From Caldisericales bacterium (GTDB lineage Bacteria > Caldisericota > Caldisericia > JAAYUI01): a DNA stretch of 64,000 nt. The position numbers and the translations under genes were made by a program. Positions within the stretch are counted from its first letter, which is position 1, and every line of letters begins with the position of its first letter. Positions 57,702-64,000 of the stretch are shown here, piece by piece. Location of the stretch: contig JAAYUI010000016.1 of the NCBI GenBank assembly GCA_012517765.1, forward strand, positions 1 to 64,000. The letters are read 5' to 3'. The notes under the pieces were generated by a model, which did no database searches, was not told where the DNA came from, and was given only the letters and a program-made list of their open reading frames with translations.

Positions 57702-58667
57702 TCAAGGGGTACCTGATGCAATTTCCTCTGAAAGGGAGGACCAGGCATCATCGCTTGCCAGCAGTATTGCATCTGGCCTGAAAAAAGCCTGGATCAAGCC
57801 AAGATTCTCAAAAATCCTTATTTCTTCGCCCTTAAACATTGGCACTGTTGTTCTTATCGTTTTTACTTCTTTTTTAATAAAACCGACCAATGATGAGTGA
57901 ACCAGTTTTGCCATTATTTCGGCAGATTTGGGAATTGGCATGCAACCGAGTGCAAGAATTTCCCCATAACCCCCCCTATCAATCGCAAGGACTGCACCCG
58001 CAAGCCTGTTGCCCCTGAGTGCCATGAATGAAACCGAACCATCAATCTTCCCGCCAGAGGTCTCTTTTTGTTCAAGCAACCATCTGTATCTTGGCTCTCT
58101 CTCGGGAAGTTCCCTGACCATCTCCAGATCACCAAGGTCTGATGTTGCAATCACCTGGGAGGCTTCATTTTCAAATTCTTCCCTCCACGGTGAAATTATA
58201 ATCCCATCCAAACCTGGGATCTGGGGAATGTCTGTTCCTGCCAATATCATTTCAATCTGTGGCTGGACCATGAATCCAAGGGAAGCAAGAGGTCGTGAAA
58301 TGTAGTCTTCCTTACCAAAACAAATTGATCTGAACTCAATAACTTCAAGTGGTGATTTTTTGACAAGCTCACGGTAGCATTCGCGAACCATTTCGCTTAC
58401 AATCTGTCCTCTTTCAGGTTCTTCTGCAACGAGTGTTGAGACAACAGATCCAACGGTTTCTTTCTTGTTGACACACATGTAGCCGACAAGTTTTGGGCCC
58501 TGTATGGCGGTAATTATTATATCAGAGGATTTGACTGGCTCACGGACACTCTGCTCAATTATCTCGTTTATTTCACCCGAAAATGAAAGTGTTGAAAGTT
58601 CTCTGTGGGCAAAATCGAGAATCCTTCTTTTGTTCCCATCCCAAGCTGATATTTGTGTTTGTTTCAT
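57702..58667 (-). CDS. GNAT-like acetyltransferase, possibly two-domain, between tRNA genes
   Basis: Protein of 321 residues without a clear family name. Segments VGYMCVNKKETVGSVVSTLV and FRSICFGKEDYISRPLASLGF resemble the core strands and the acetyl-CoA helix of N-acetyltransferases, and a second similar pattern (FMALRGNRLAGAVLAIDRGG ... RIFENLGLIQAFF) follows, suggesting a tandem GNAT. The Gly-rich acetyl-CoA loop is weak. The ATG is eight bases after the CCA of tRNA-Lys and no ribosome binding site is visible. It lies inside a tRNA cluster and has no terminator on either side. The function is unknown. Confidence 0.65.
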   Translation of the reverse strand: MKQTQISAWDGNKRRILDFAHRELSTLSFSGEINEIIEQSVREPVKSSDIIITAIQGPKLVGYMCVNKKETVGSVVSTLVAEEPERGQIVSEMVRECYRELVKKSPLEVIEFRSICFGKEDYISRPLASLGFMVQPQIEMILAGTDIPQIPGLDGIIISPWREEFENEASQVIATSDLGDLEMVRELPEREPRYRWLLEQKETSGGKIDGSVSFMALRGNRLAGAVLAIDRGGYGEILALGCMPIPKSAEIMAKLVHSSLVGFIKKEVKTIRTTVPMFKGEEIRIFENLGLIQAFFRPDAILLASDDAWSSLSEEIASGTP

Positions 58668-58675
58668 CTATTTTT

Positions 58676-58751
58676 TGGTGGGACGCACAGGACTCGAACC
58701 TGTAACCGCCTGATTAAGAGTCAGATGCTCTACCGATTGAGCTAGCGTCCC
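58676..58751 (-). tRNA. tRNA-Lys(CTT)
   Basis: Acceptor GGGACGC/GCGTCCC, anticodon CTT in ACTCTTAAT, T-loop GTTCGAGTC, encoded CCA. The acetyltransferase-like gene begins eight bases after the CCA. Confidence 0.95.
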
Positions 58752-58764
58752 GTCTTCTGGTTCT

Positions 58765-58838
58765 CGCGCCTAGCAGGAGTCGAACCCGCAACCTTCGGAT
58801 CCGAAGTCCGCCGCTCTGTCCAGTTGAGCTATAGGCGC
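58765..58838 (-). tRNA. tRNA-Arg(TCG)
   Basis: Acceptor GCGCCTA/TAGGCGC, anticodon TCG in CTTCGGA, T-loop GTTCGACTC. One possible mismatch at the base of the anticodon stem. CCA is not encoded. Confidence 0.9.
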
Positions 58839-58844
58839 AACAAG

Positions 58845-58918
<74 letters not shown>

Positions 58919-58936
58919 ATGCAAACAATTTTCAAC

Positions 58937-59010
58937 CGCGCCCGGGGCGACTCGAACGCCCGACCACCTGCTTAGAAGGCAGGTGCTCTATCCAACTGAG
59001 CTACGGGCGC
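58937..59010 (-). tRNA. tRNA-Arg(TCT)
   Basis: Acceptor GCGCCCG/CGGGCGC, anticodon TCT in CTTCTAA, T-loop GTTCGAGTC. CCA is not encoded. Confidence 0.93.
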
Positions 59011-59018
59011 ATGCAAAA

Positions 59019-59095
59019 TGGTCGGGGCGAGAGGATTCGAACCTCTGACCTTTTGGTCCCAAACCAAACGCGCTACCAAACTACGCCACGCCCCG
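59019..59095 (-). tRNA. tRNA-Pro(TGG)
   Basis: Acceptor CGGGGCG/CGCCCCG, anticodon TGG in TTTGGGA, T-loop GTTCGAATC, encoded CCA. It is the first gene of the tRNA cluster. Confidence 0.95.
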
Positions 59096-59130
59096 GCGTC
59101 CCGATTGCGGAGTTCCACAACAAGAAAAGA

Positions 59131-59158
59131 ATTATAACTGCCTAATGTTTAATTTCAA
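59131..59158 (-). promoter_or_regulatory. promoter of the tRNA/tig-clpPX-lon-recA operon
   Basis: TTGAAA (59158-59153) and a perfect TATAAT (59136-59131) with a 16-base spacer; the predicted start is about 30 bases before tRNA-Pro. It is the only strong promoter I see before the 12-kb run of minus-strand genes. Confidence 0.7.
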
Positions 59159-59160
59159 GT

Positions 59161-59868
59161 CTATAAGCCCAAGCGTTCTTTTATTACCTTTTCAAGCGTA
59201 TTTGTTTCAGGATCATCCGAACTTAGCATGCCAACTTTTTCTTTTATCTGGCCTCCCTTTTCATCAAGCAGGGTAAAATTGGGTATGCCCTGCTGGACGA
59301 ATACACCGCCAACTTTCCCACCGCTATTATCCCAGAAAATGTCATAAGGTATGCCTTCTTCTGTGGCAAAAGTTCTCGCCTGTTCAAGGTTTTCCTCCGA
59401 ATCAATATTGATTCCGATGATCACAAGTCCCTTGTCGCCATATTTCTTGTGCCAGTCAAGAAGCACAGGGGTTGATGCACGGCACGGCGGACACCACTGG
59501 GCCCATACATCTATAAGATAAAGCTTGCCACCAAATGATGTAAGTTCTTTCTCAAAACCTTTTTCGTCAAACCATGAAACCTGTTTTGAAAGCCCATCTA
59601 TCCTTGCCAGGGAAACAGGGGAAAACCAGCACTGTTTCTGGCTTTTATTGCCAGATGGCTTGACCATGTCAATAATGTCTTTTGGGGCTATGCTTTTTTC
59701 ATTTGTGGTTGCTTCTGGCAATTTATTGTTCTCGTTTGCCTTATCGGCAACCTGCTGTTCCTGTTTTGCAGGTATTTCGTCAACAATAATCTCTCTTTGT
59801 GGTCCACACGAAACAACGAACAGGGATGCCACAGCAAGTGTGGCCATAATGGCTGCAATCCTTTTCAT
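59161..59868 (-). CDS. TlpA-like thioredoxin-fold lipoprotein
   Basis: Predicted lipoprotein of 235 residues: hydrophobic signal ending LFVVSC with Cys21 as the lipid site. A polar, Glu/Asn-rich linker follows. The thioredoxin domain (about 95-235) has the redox motif W-C126-P-P-C129 and GIPNFTLLDEKG with the cis-Pro. It likely reduces disulfides outside the membrane, for example in cytochrome or cell-envelope protein maturation. The ATG overlaps the stop of the upstream propeller protein as ATGA. No terminator separates it from the tRNA operon promoter. Confidence 0.88.
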   Translation of the reverse strand: MKRIAAIMATLAVASLFVVSCGPQREIIVDEIPAKQEQQVADKANENNKLPEATTNEKSIAPKDIIDMVKPSGNKSQKQCWFSPVSLARIDGLSKQVSWFDEKGFEKELTSFGGKLYLIDVWAQWCPPCRASTPVLLDWHKKYGDKGLVIIGINIDSEENLEQARTFATEEGIPYDIFWDNSGGKVGGVFVQQGIPNFTLLDEKGGQIKEKVGMLSSDDPETNTLEKVIKERLGL

Positions 59869-61118
59869 TTCTTCACCTCAATCGTTTTTGTCTTGTCATC
59901 GTAGGATACTTGCGCACCAAGCACTTCTGAAACAAATCTCAAAGGCACCATTGTTACACCGTTGCACATTATTTTTGGGGGCACAGAAGAAGGCATGAGT
60001 TTTCTCTTTCCATCAACGGTAGCATAAGGATCGCCTATGATCATTTCGATCACCTTTGGCCCTGTATAGGATATGGTGACCTTTCTTCTGGCCTCATCCC
60101 AGGAGGCTTTGCCTCCAAGTGGCTCAACAATTTCTTTCACAGGAACAATTGTTCTTCCACTCTCAATTTTTGCAGGACAACGCAATTTTATTCCAGTTCC
60201 ATCCACATGTCCGACGTAGCTGCCAATCGTAAAAACGATGACTTTTTCTTTCTTTGGGTTGGCAGCATTTGTCACTTTTTTCTGGAGCTTCCCTGAATAA
60301 TCGTATGCAGACAGTGTCCCGCCGTCAGATGGAGAGGAGACAATCACCCAGTCTTTGTCCTGGTTGACACAAAGGGAACTGGAAGAAGCGCCAACGACAA
60401 ACTTCCTTAGATAATTGCCATCTCTGTCAAACACTTTTATGTTCTGACCATCAAGGACAAAAAACAGGTCTTCATTTTTTGAAGCATCTATTGCGACCGG
60501 CGAACTTAATACACCGCTTTGAAAGCTTGAAAGATACGAACCCAAAGTTGAATATTTTTTGACACTTTGCGAATCTACCACATAGATTTGCTTTGATGTT
60601 GAAAAATAGCATGCTTTCGGTGAAGAAAGACCCGTTATTTCATACCTGAATTTTCCATAGTCATCAACAACAGCAATTTTCCCAAGCTGGGGGTCCACAA
60701 TGGACACCCAGTAATCATCGTTTGAGCGCAAATAAGCAATTTCTGAAGGTTTTTTTGTTTGTCCCTTGCCTGTACCTACAGGTAATATATTTCTTTTAAA
60801 AATATAGCTATTTTGTGGATCAATCTCGAACATTTTGGTTTGGGATGTTGAAGATGAGGCAAAAGATATTTCGCCAGCACACCAGCAAACAGTTATAGAG
60901 TCTGCCTTCATCTGCTGTATTTGTGACTGTGATATAACAGTTTGCTGGTAATTAAGGTTCTTGTCATACTTCAGGATTTTTTGTCCAGATATGTCAAGCA
61001 CGAAAGTGTTTCCATAGGCATCACAGCTTGAATCTAGTGGTTGGGATGATATACCCATAGTGGGTATAGTCGCCATAATCAAGAAAAATATTACAATAAA
61101 TGGCAACCACTTTTTCAT
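59865..61118 (-). CDS. secreted beta-propeller protein with copper-amine-oxidase-N-like domain
   Basis: Exported protein of 417 residues, function unknown. The signal peptide is residues 1-25. Residues about 30-290 contain NHL/propeller-like repeats (CDAYGNTFVLDISGQKILKYD, KIAVVDDYGKFRYEITG, LDGQNIKVFDRDGNYLRKF). The last 110 residues are a copper-amine-oxidase-N-like module (RTIVPVKEIVEPLGGKASWD; MVPLRFVSEVLGAQVSYDD), as in the FN3-stalk protein and partly in the CAP protein. AAGGAGG lies 14 bases before ATG, longer than usual. A TTGACA (61153-61148) upstream may be its -35. Confidence 0.78.
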   Translation of the reverse strand: MKKWLPFIVIFFLIMATIPTMGISSQPLDSSCDAYGNTFVLDISGQKILKYDKNLNYQQTVISQSQIQQMKADSITVCWCAGEISFASSSTSQTKMFEIDPQNSYIFKRNILPVGTGKGQTKKPSEIAYLRSNDDYWVSIVDPQLGKIAVVDDYGKFRYEITGLSSPKACYFSTSKQIYVVDSQSVKKYSTLGSYLSSFQSGVLSSPVAIDASKNEDLFFVLDGQNIKVFDRDGNYLRKFVVGASSSSLCVNQDKDWVIVSSPSDGGTLSAYDYSGKLQKKVTNAANPKKEKVIVFTIGSYVGHVDGTGIKLRCPAKIESGRTIVPVKEIVEPLGGKASWDEARRKVTISYTGPKVIEMIIGDPYATVDGKRKLMPSSVPPKIMCNGVTMVPLRFVSEVLGAQVSYDDKTKTIEVKK

Positions 61119-61180
61119 ATTAAATTTTTTATCCTCCTTGAAATTTTTGTCAAGGGTTGACAGGGGAAAGGCACATATAA

Positions 61181-61208
61181 AAAAAGGCCCCTAAGAAGGG
61201 GCCTTTTT
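61181..61208 (-). terminator. terminator after argF
   Basis: AAAAAGGCCCCT-AAGA-AGGGGCCTTTTT; read on the minus strand the stem is followed by seven T. Confidence 0.9.
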
Positions 61209-61222
61209 GTTGAAAACAGTTG

Positions 61223-62158
61223 TCAGAGGACAAGCGCCAAAACTGCTTTTTGAACATGCAGTCTGTTTTCTGCCTCATCAAAAACGATTGAGTATGGGGC
61301 ATCAACAACTTCATCGACAACTTCTTCGCCCCTGTGTGCTGGCAGGCAATGCATGAAGATGGCTCCACCGCTCACCTCCATGAGTTTTGGTGTTACCTGA
61401 TATGGCATCATCCTCTTGACTCTCTCGGCGTGCTCGGCTTCCTGGCCCATTGAGGCCCAGACATCAGAGTAGATGACATCAGAATTCTGCACTGCCTCGA
61501 TCGGGTCATGACTCACTTCAATGGTCGCTCCTGTAAGTTCTGCATCCTGAAGTGCATTTTCCCAGACACCCTTGTCTGGAAGATCACCCTTCGGTGTGCA
61601 AATAACGCAATCCATTCCAACCTTGGCGCAACCTTCGATAAGGCTATTTGCCATGTTGTTTGCGCCATCACCCATATAGACAAGCTTTCTGCCACAGAAT
61701 GATCCAAATTTTTCCCTTATTGTAAAGAGATCGGCAAGCACCTGGCATGGATGAAGAAGATCAGAAAGGCCATTGACCACTGGAACCGAGCCGTATCTTG
61801 CGAGATCCACAAGTTTCTGGTGCTGGAAAACTCTGGCCATGATTCCATGGACATATCTTGAAAGAACCTTTGCAGTGTCAGCGATAGACTCGCCACGGGC
61901 AAGCTGAAGGTCATTTGAAGAGAGGTAGATCGGATGGCCGCCAAGTTCATGCATGGCAATGTCAAAAGACAATCTTGTGCGTGTGGATGGTTTTTCAAAA
62001 ATCATCGCAAGGGTTTTGCCTGCAAGGATTGGGTTTACAAGTTTCCCGACAATCCTTTCCAGTTTGAGCGTACGGGCAACATCAAATATTTGCTCAACTT
62101 CTTCGATGGTGAGATCGTGAATGGAAAGAACTGACTTTCCTTTCATGTTTATTGCCAT
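61223..62158 (-). CDS. argF: ornithine carbamoyltransferase
   Basis: Forms citrulline from ornithine and carbamoyl phosphate, or the reverse in arginine catabolism. The carbamoyl-phosphate loop FEKPSTRTRLSF and the ornithine-site motif HCLPAHRGEEV are intact; GDGANNMANSL also matches. Length 311 is typical. The ATG overlaps the stop of the upstream GTPase-like gene as TGATG. With only that neighbour the direction of flux cannot be told. Confidence 0.94.
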   Translation of the reverse strand: MAINMKGKSVLSIHDLTIEEVEQIFDVARTLKLERIVGKLVNPILAGKTLAMIFEKPSTRTRLSFDIAMHELGGHPIYLSSNDLQLARGESIADTAKVLSRYVHGIMARVFQHQKLVDLARYGSVPVVNGLSDLLHPCQVLADLFTIREKFGSFCGRKLVYMGDGANNMANSLIEGCAKVGMDCVICTPKGDLPDKGVWENALQDAELTGATIEVSHDPIEAVQNSDVIYSDVWASMGQEAEHAERVKRMMPYQVTPKLMEVSGGAIFMHCLPAHRGEEVVDEVVDAPYSIVFDEAENRLHVQKAVLALVL

Positions 62159-63468
62159 CAGAATTTCTCCTTGATGATGTCTTCGAGGGTCGGCTTTCCA
62201 AACACACCAAGCTCATATCCCACCCTGACAACTGGCTTGCTAGTTTTGAGGACCCTGGTTATATCGATAGGCGTTGCCGAGACAACAACATCACATGGGA
62301 CTGCATCGATGGTTTCCTTGAGGTCTTTTATCTGCTCTGGCGAGTAGCCCATTGCCGGAAGAACATTTTCGACGTGGCAATATTTCTCGAATGTTGCTGC
62401 GATAGAGCCAACTGCAAATGGTTTTGGTGCAATTATTTCTCCGGCACCAGCTTTCCTGGCAGCAACAAATCCAGCACCATAAGTCATTTCACCGTGGGTG
62501 AGTGTAGGACCATCTTCGACAACAAGGACTCTCTTGCCCTTGATCAGTTCTGGTTTTTCAACAAAAACTGGTGATGCGGCTTCGACAATCATGGCCTTTG
62601 GGTTGCGCTGGAAGATGTTGTTCCTGACGATCTCAACATCTTCTGGATAAGCTGAATCGATCTTGTTTATTACTACAGCATCTGCGATCAGAAGGTTTGC
62701 TTCTCCTGGGTGATAGGATATTTCATGGCCCGGTCTGAGCGGATCAACAACCACGATGGCAAGGTTTGGCATTATGAACGGGAGGTCATTGTTGCCACCA
62801 TCCCAGATAATAAAATCAGCTTCTTTCTCTGCTTCCTTGAGAATGGCGCCATAATCAACGCCGGAGTAAATTATCGCTCCACGATCAATATGCGGCTCGT
62901 ACTCTTCCCTTTCTTCTATAGTGCATTTGTGGGTATCAAGGTCAGCATAGGTAGCAAATCTCTGTACAGCCTGTTTCGCAAGGTCACCGTAAGGCATTGG
63001 ATGTCTTATGGAGACAACCTTTTTGCCCATGCCGCGAAGAACGTCCAGAACAGCTCTTGTGGTCTGGCTCTTGCCGCAACCGGTCCTGACAGCAGTGACC
63101 GAGATGACTGGCTTTGAAGACTTGAGGGCGGTCTTTTGCCATCCAGCGAGCACAAAATCTGCTCCATTGGCTATAACCATCGAACCCTTGTTCATCACAA
63201 CCTCGTGTGGTTGATCAGAGTATGCAAACATCACATCATCAGCCTTTAGGTCCTTGATAAGGCGCGGAAGTTCGGCTTCATCAAAAATCGGTATGCCATT
63301 CGGGTAAAGTTTCCCGGCAAGCTCGGCAGGATATTTTCTTCCGGCTATGTCCGGGATCTGCGTAGCTGTAAAAGCAACAACTTCGTAATCCTGGTTGTCT
63401 CTATAGAGCATGTTGAAGTTGTGGAAATCTCTTCCAGCGGCACCCATGATGATTACTTTTCTTGCCAT
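62158..63468 (-). CDS. COG2403-type predicted P-loop GTPase (cyclic 2,3-diphosphoglycerate synthetase-like)
   Basis: Protein of 436 residues. A Rossmann-like N-terminal domain begins KVIIMGAAGRDFHNFN. The P-loop is AVRTGCGKSQTTR and VVINKIDSA is a G4-like motif. I recognise this as the COG2403 predicted-GTPase family related to cyclic 2,3-bisphosphoglycerate synthetase. It is often found beside arginine or carbamoyl-phosphate genes in anaerobes, which fits argF here. The precise reaction is not known to me. It starts six bases after rplU. Confidence 0.78.
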   Translation of the reverse strand: MARKVIIMGAAGRDFHNFNMLYRDNQDYEVVAFTATQIPDIAGRKYPAELAGKLYPNGIPIFDEAELPRLIKDLKADDVMFAYSDQPHEVVMNKGSMVIANGADFVLAGWQKTALKSSKPVISVTAVRTGCGKSQTTRAVLDVLRGMGKKVVSIRHPMPYGDLAKQAVQRFATYADLDTHKCTIEEREEYEPHIDRGAIIYSGVDYGAILKEAEKEADFIIWDGGNNDLPFIMPNLAIVVVDPLRPGHEISYHPGEANLLIADAVVINKIDSAYPEDVEIVRNNIFQRNPKAMIVEAASPVFVEKPELIKGKRVLVVEDGPTLTHGEMTYGAGFVAARKAGAGEIIAPKPFAVGSIAATFEKYCHVENVLPAMGYSPEQIKDLKETIDAVPCDVVVSATPIDITRVLKTSKPVVRVGYELGVFGKPTLEDIIKEKF

Positions 63469-63474
63469 TGCTAT

Positions 63475-63789
63475 TTATGCCTCCAATATCTCTTTGATTT
63501 TAAGCTGTGTGTAATCCTGGCGGTGACCTTTTCTCCTGCGATGATTGGTCTTGTGCCTATAGAAGAACACTACAAGCTTCTTGCCTTTACCATGGCTCAT
63601 CACCTGGGCAACAACCCTGGCATTCTTGATGAATGGCTTTCCAACATTGATATTGCCATTGTTTTCGATGAGCGTTACCTGGTCGAGGGAGAAGTCCTCG
63701 CCAATTTTGGCATCAAGATGCTCGACCTTTATTGTGTCGCCTGCAGCGACCTTATACTGTTTTCCACCTGTTTTGACGATTGCGTACAT
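63475..63789 (-). CDS. rplU: 50S ribosomal protein L21
   Basis: Ribosomal protein of 104 residues. MYAIVKTGGKQYKVAAGD, GKPFIKNARVVAQVMSHGKGKKLVVF and YRHKTNHRRRKGHRQDYTQLKI are canonical. GGAGG precedes ATG. The usual downstream partner rpmA (L27) is missing; the COG2403-type gene comes next instead. Confidence 0.96.
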   Translation of the reverse strand: MYAIVKTGGKQYKVAAGDTIKVEHLDAKIGEDFSLDQVTLIENNGNINVGKPFIKNARVVAQVMSHGKGKKLVVFFYRHKTNHRRRKGHRQDYTQLKIKEILEA

Positions 63790-63821
63790 GGGTCCTCCAT
63801 TTCAATAGTTCCAACTTAATA

Positions 63822-63849
63822 AGGCTATCTGATGGGTGATTCTTGTCAA
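63822..63849 (-). promoter_or_regulatory. candidate rplU promoter
   Basis: TTGACA (63849-63844) and TAGCCT (63827-63822) with a 16-base spacer, 33 bases before the start codon. The -10 is weak. Confidence 0.42.
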
Positions 63850-63867
63850 GAAAAAAGGTTTGACGGT

Positions 63868-64000
63868 TTACCAGTCGTCGGGATATTTCGGGCGTTGCCC
63901 GAAACAGCTCAGACGATGATCGGTTGTCGCAACAAGGACGCACACAAAACCATTGTCGTAAACGGATGGCGACGCAATAACTGATCCTGTGAGTTTCTCA
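63868..64000 (-). CDS. 3' end of a propeller-like protein, partial
   Basis: The last 43 residues of an open frame that enters from the right edge. The segment GSVIASPSVYDNGFVCVLVA and the following TTDHRLSCFG look like one PQQ/WD40-type beta-propeller repeat. The frame ends with TAA shortly before the rplU promoter. The rest is outside the window. Confidence 0.5.
   Translation of the reverse strand, partial: EKLTGSVIASPSVYDNGFVCVLVATTDHRLSCFGQRPKYPDDW

Overview
The window looks like a chromosomal housekeeping region of a free-living, probably anaerobic bacterium that I cannot place in a named phylum. Reasons: sigma70-type -35/-10 promoters, Shine-Dalgarno starts (GGAGG), a CIRCE-like heat-shock operator, many 4-base ATGA/GTGA stop-start overlaps, a Rieske/cytochrome b operon wired to strict-anaerobe-type NAD(P)H/iron-sulfur proteins, pyruvate phosphate dikinase, and frequent AGG arginine codons with a three-gene Arg tRNA array. 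Three secreted proteins carry copper-amine-oxidase-N-like domains, a module common in Firmicutes and some uncultured phyla. There are no CRISPR arrays, prophages or complete insertion sequences; only a transposase remnant lies at the left edge.

Layout. 1-600: IS remnant and tRNAs Ala(TGC), Ile(GAT), Ala(GGC). 598-4550 (+): leuS and a secreted CAP-domain protein. 4629-8630 (-): ychF-like GTPase, rluD-like, cutA, and a secreted FN3/stalk protein. 8726-16596 (-): ppdK-dnaG-rpoD-pcrA. 16737-20643 (+): rpmH-rnpA-yidD-yidC-khpB-mnmE, with several oddities. 20611-28505 (-): an operon with Rieske protein, cytochrome b-ferredoxin fusion, four Flx-type subunits (MvhD-, FrhB-, AsrA- and AsrB-like), a second unusual cytochrome b, two small membrane proteins, then dprA. 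28872-30799 (-): groES-groEL. 31041-39859 (+): yitT-like, ftsE, ftsX, envC-like, ctpA, Ca2+-type ATPase, gmk, rpoZ, plsY. 40598-39798 (-): tlyA. 40662-46316 (+): mfd, a phosphatase-MazG fusion, a DUF6485-like protein, a methyltransferase-like protein. 59158-46384 (-): five tRNAs, an acetyltransferase-like gene, two tRNAs, then tig-clpP-clpX-lon-rimO-thpR-recA-recX-rny-ymdB with no visible internal terminator. 61118-59161 (-): a beta-propeller/stalk protein and a TlpA-like lipoprotein. 63789-61223 (-): rplU, a COG2403-type GTPase and argF. The last bases hold the 3' end of a propeller-like gene.

The strongest candidate for an undescribed system is the operon at 21637-28505. It puts a Rieske/cytochrome b complex where HdrABC sits in the known Flx-Hdr modules. 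No HdrA, HdrB or HdrC is present. One cytochrome b is fused to a two-cluster ferredoxin. The other has Arg and Tyr at the two positions that normally ligate heme bH and a large acidic insert after helix A. The Rieske cluster-binding box has lost both hydrogen-bonding residues that raise its potential. I infer a membrane NAD(P)H-quinone oxidoreductase (direction unknown) using low-potential quinone chemistry.

Other notable points: a YidC with an Ig-like exported domain, an out-of-frame rnpA/yidD overlap, an MnmE with degenerate GTPase motifs, a dual-specificity-phosphatase-MazG fusion, a tRNA-mRNA mixed operon, and two promoters that seem to give leaderless messages.
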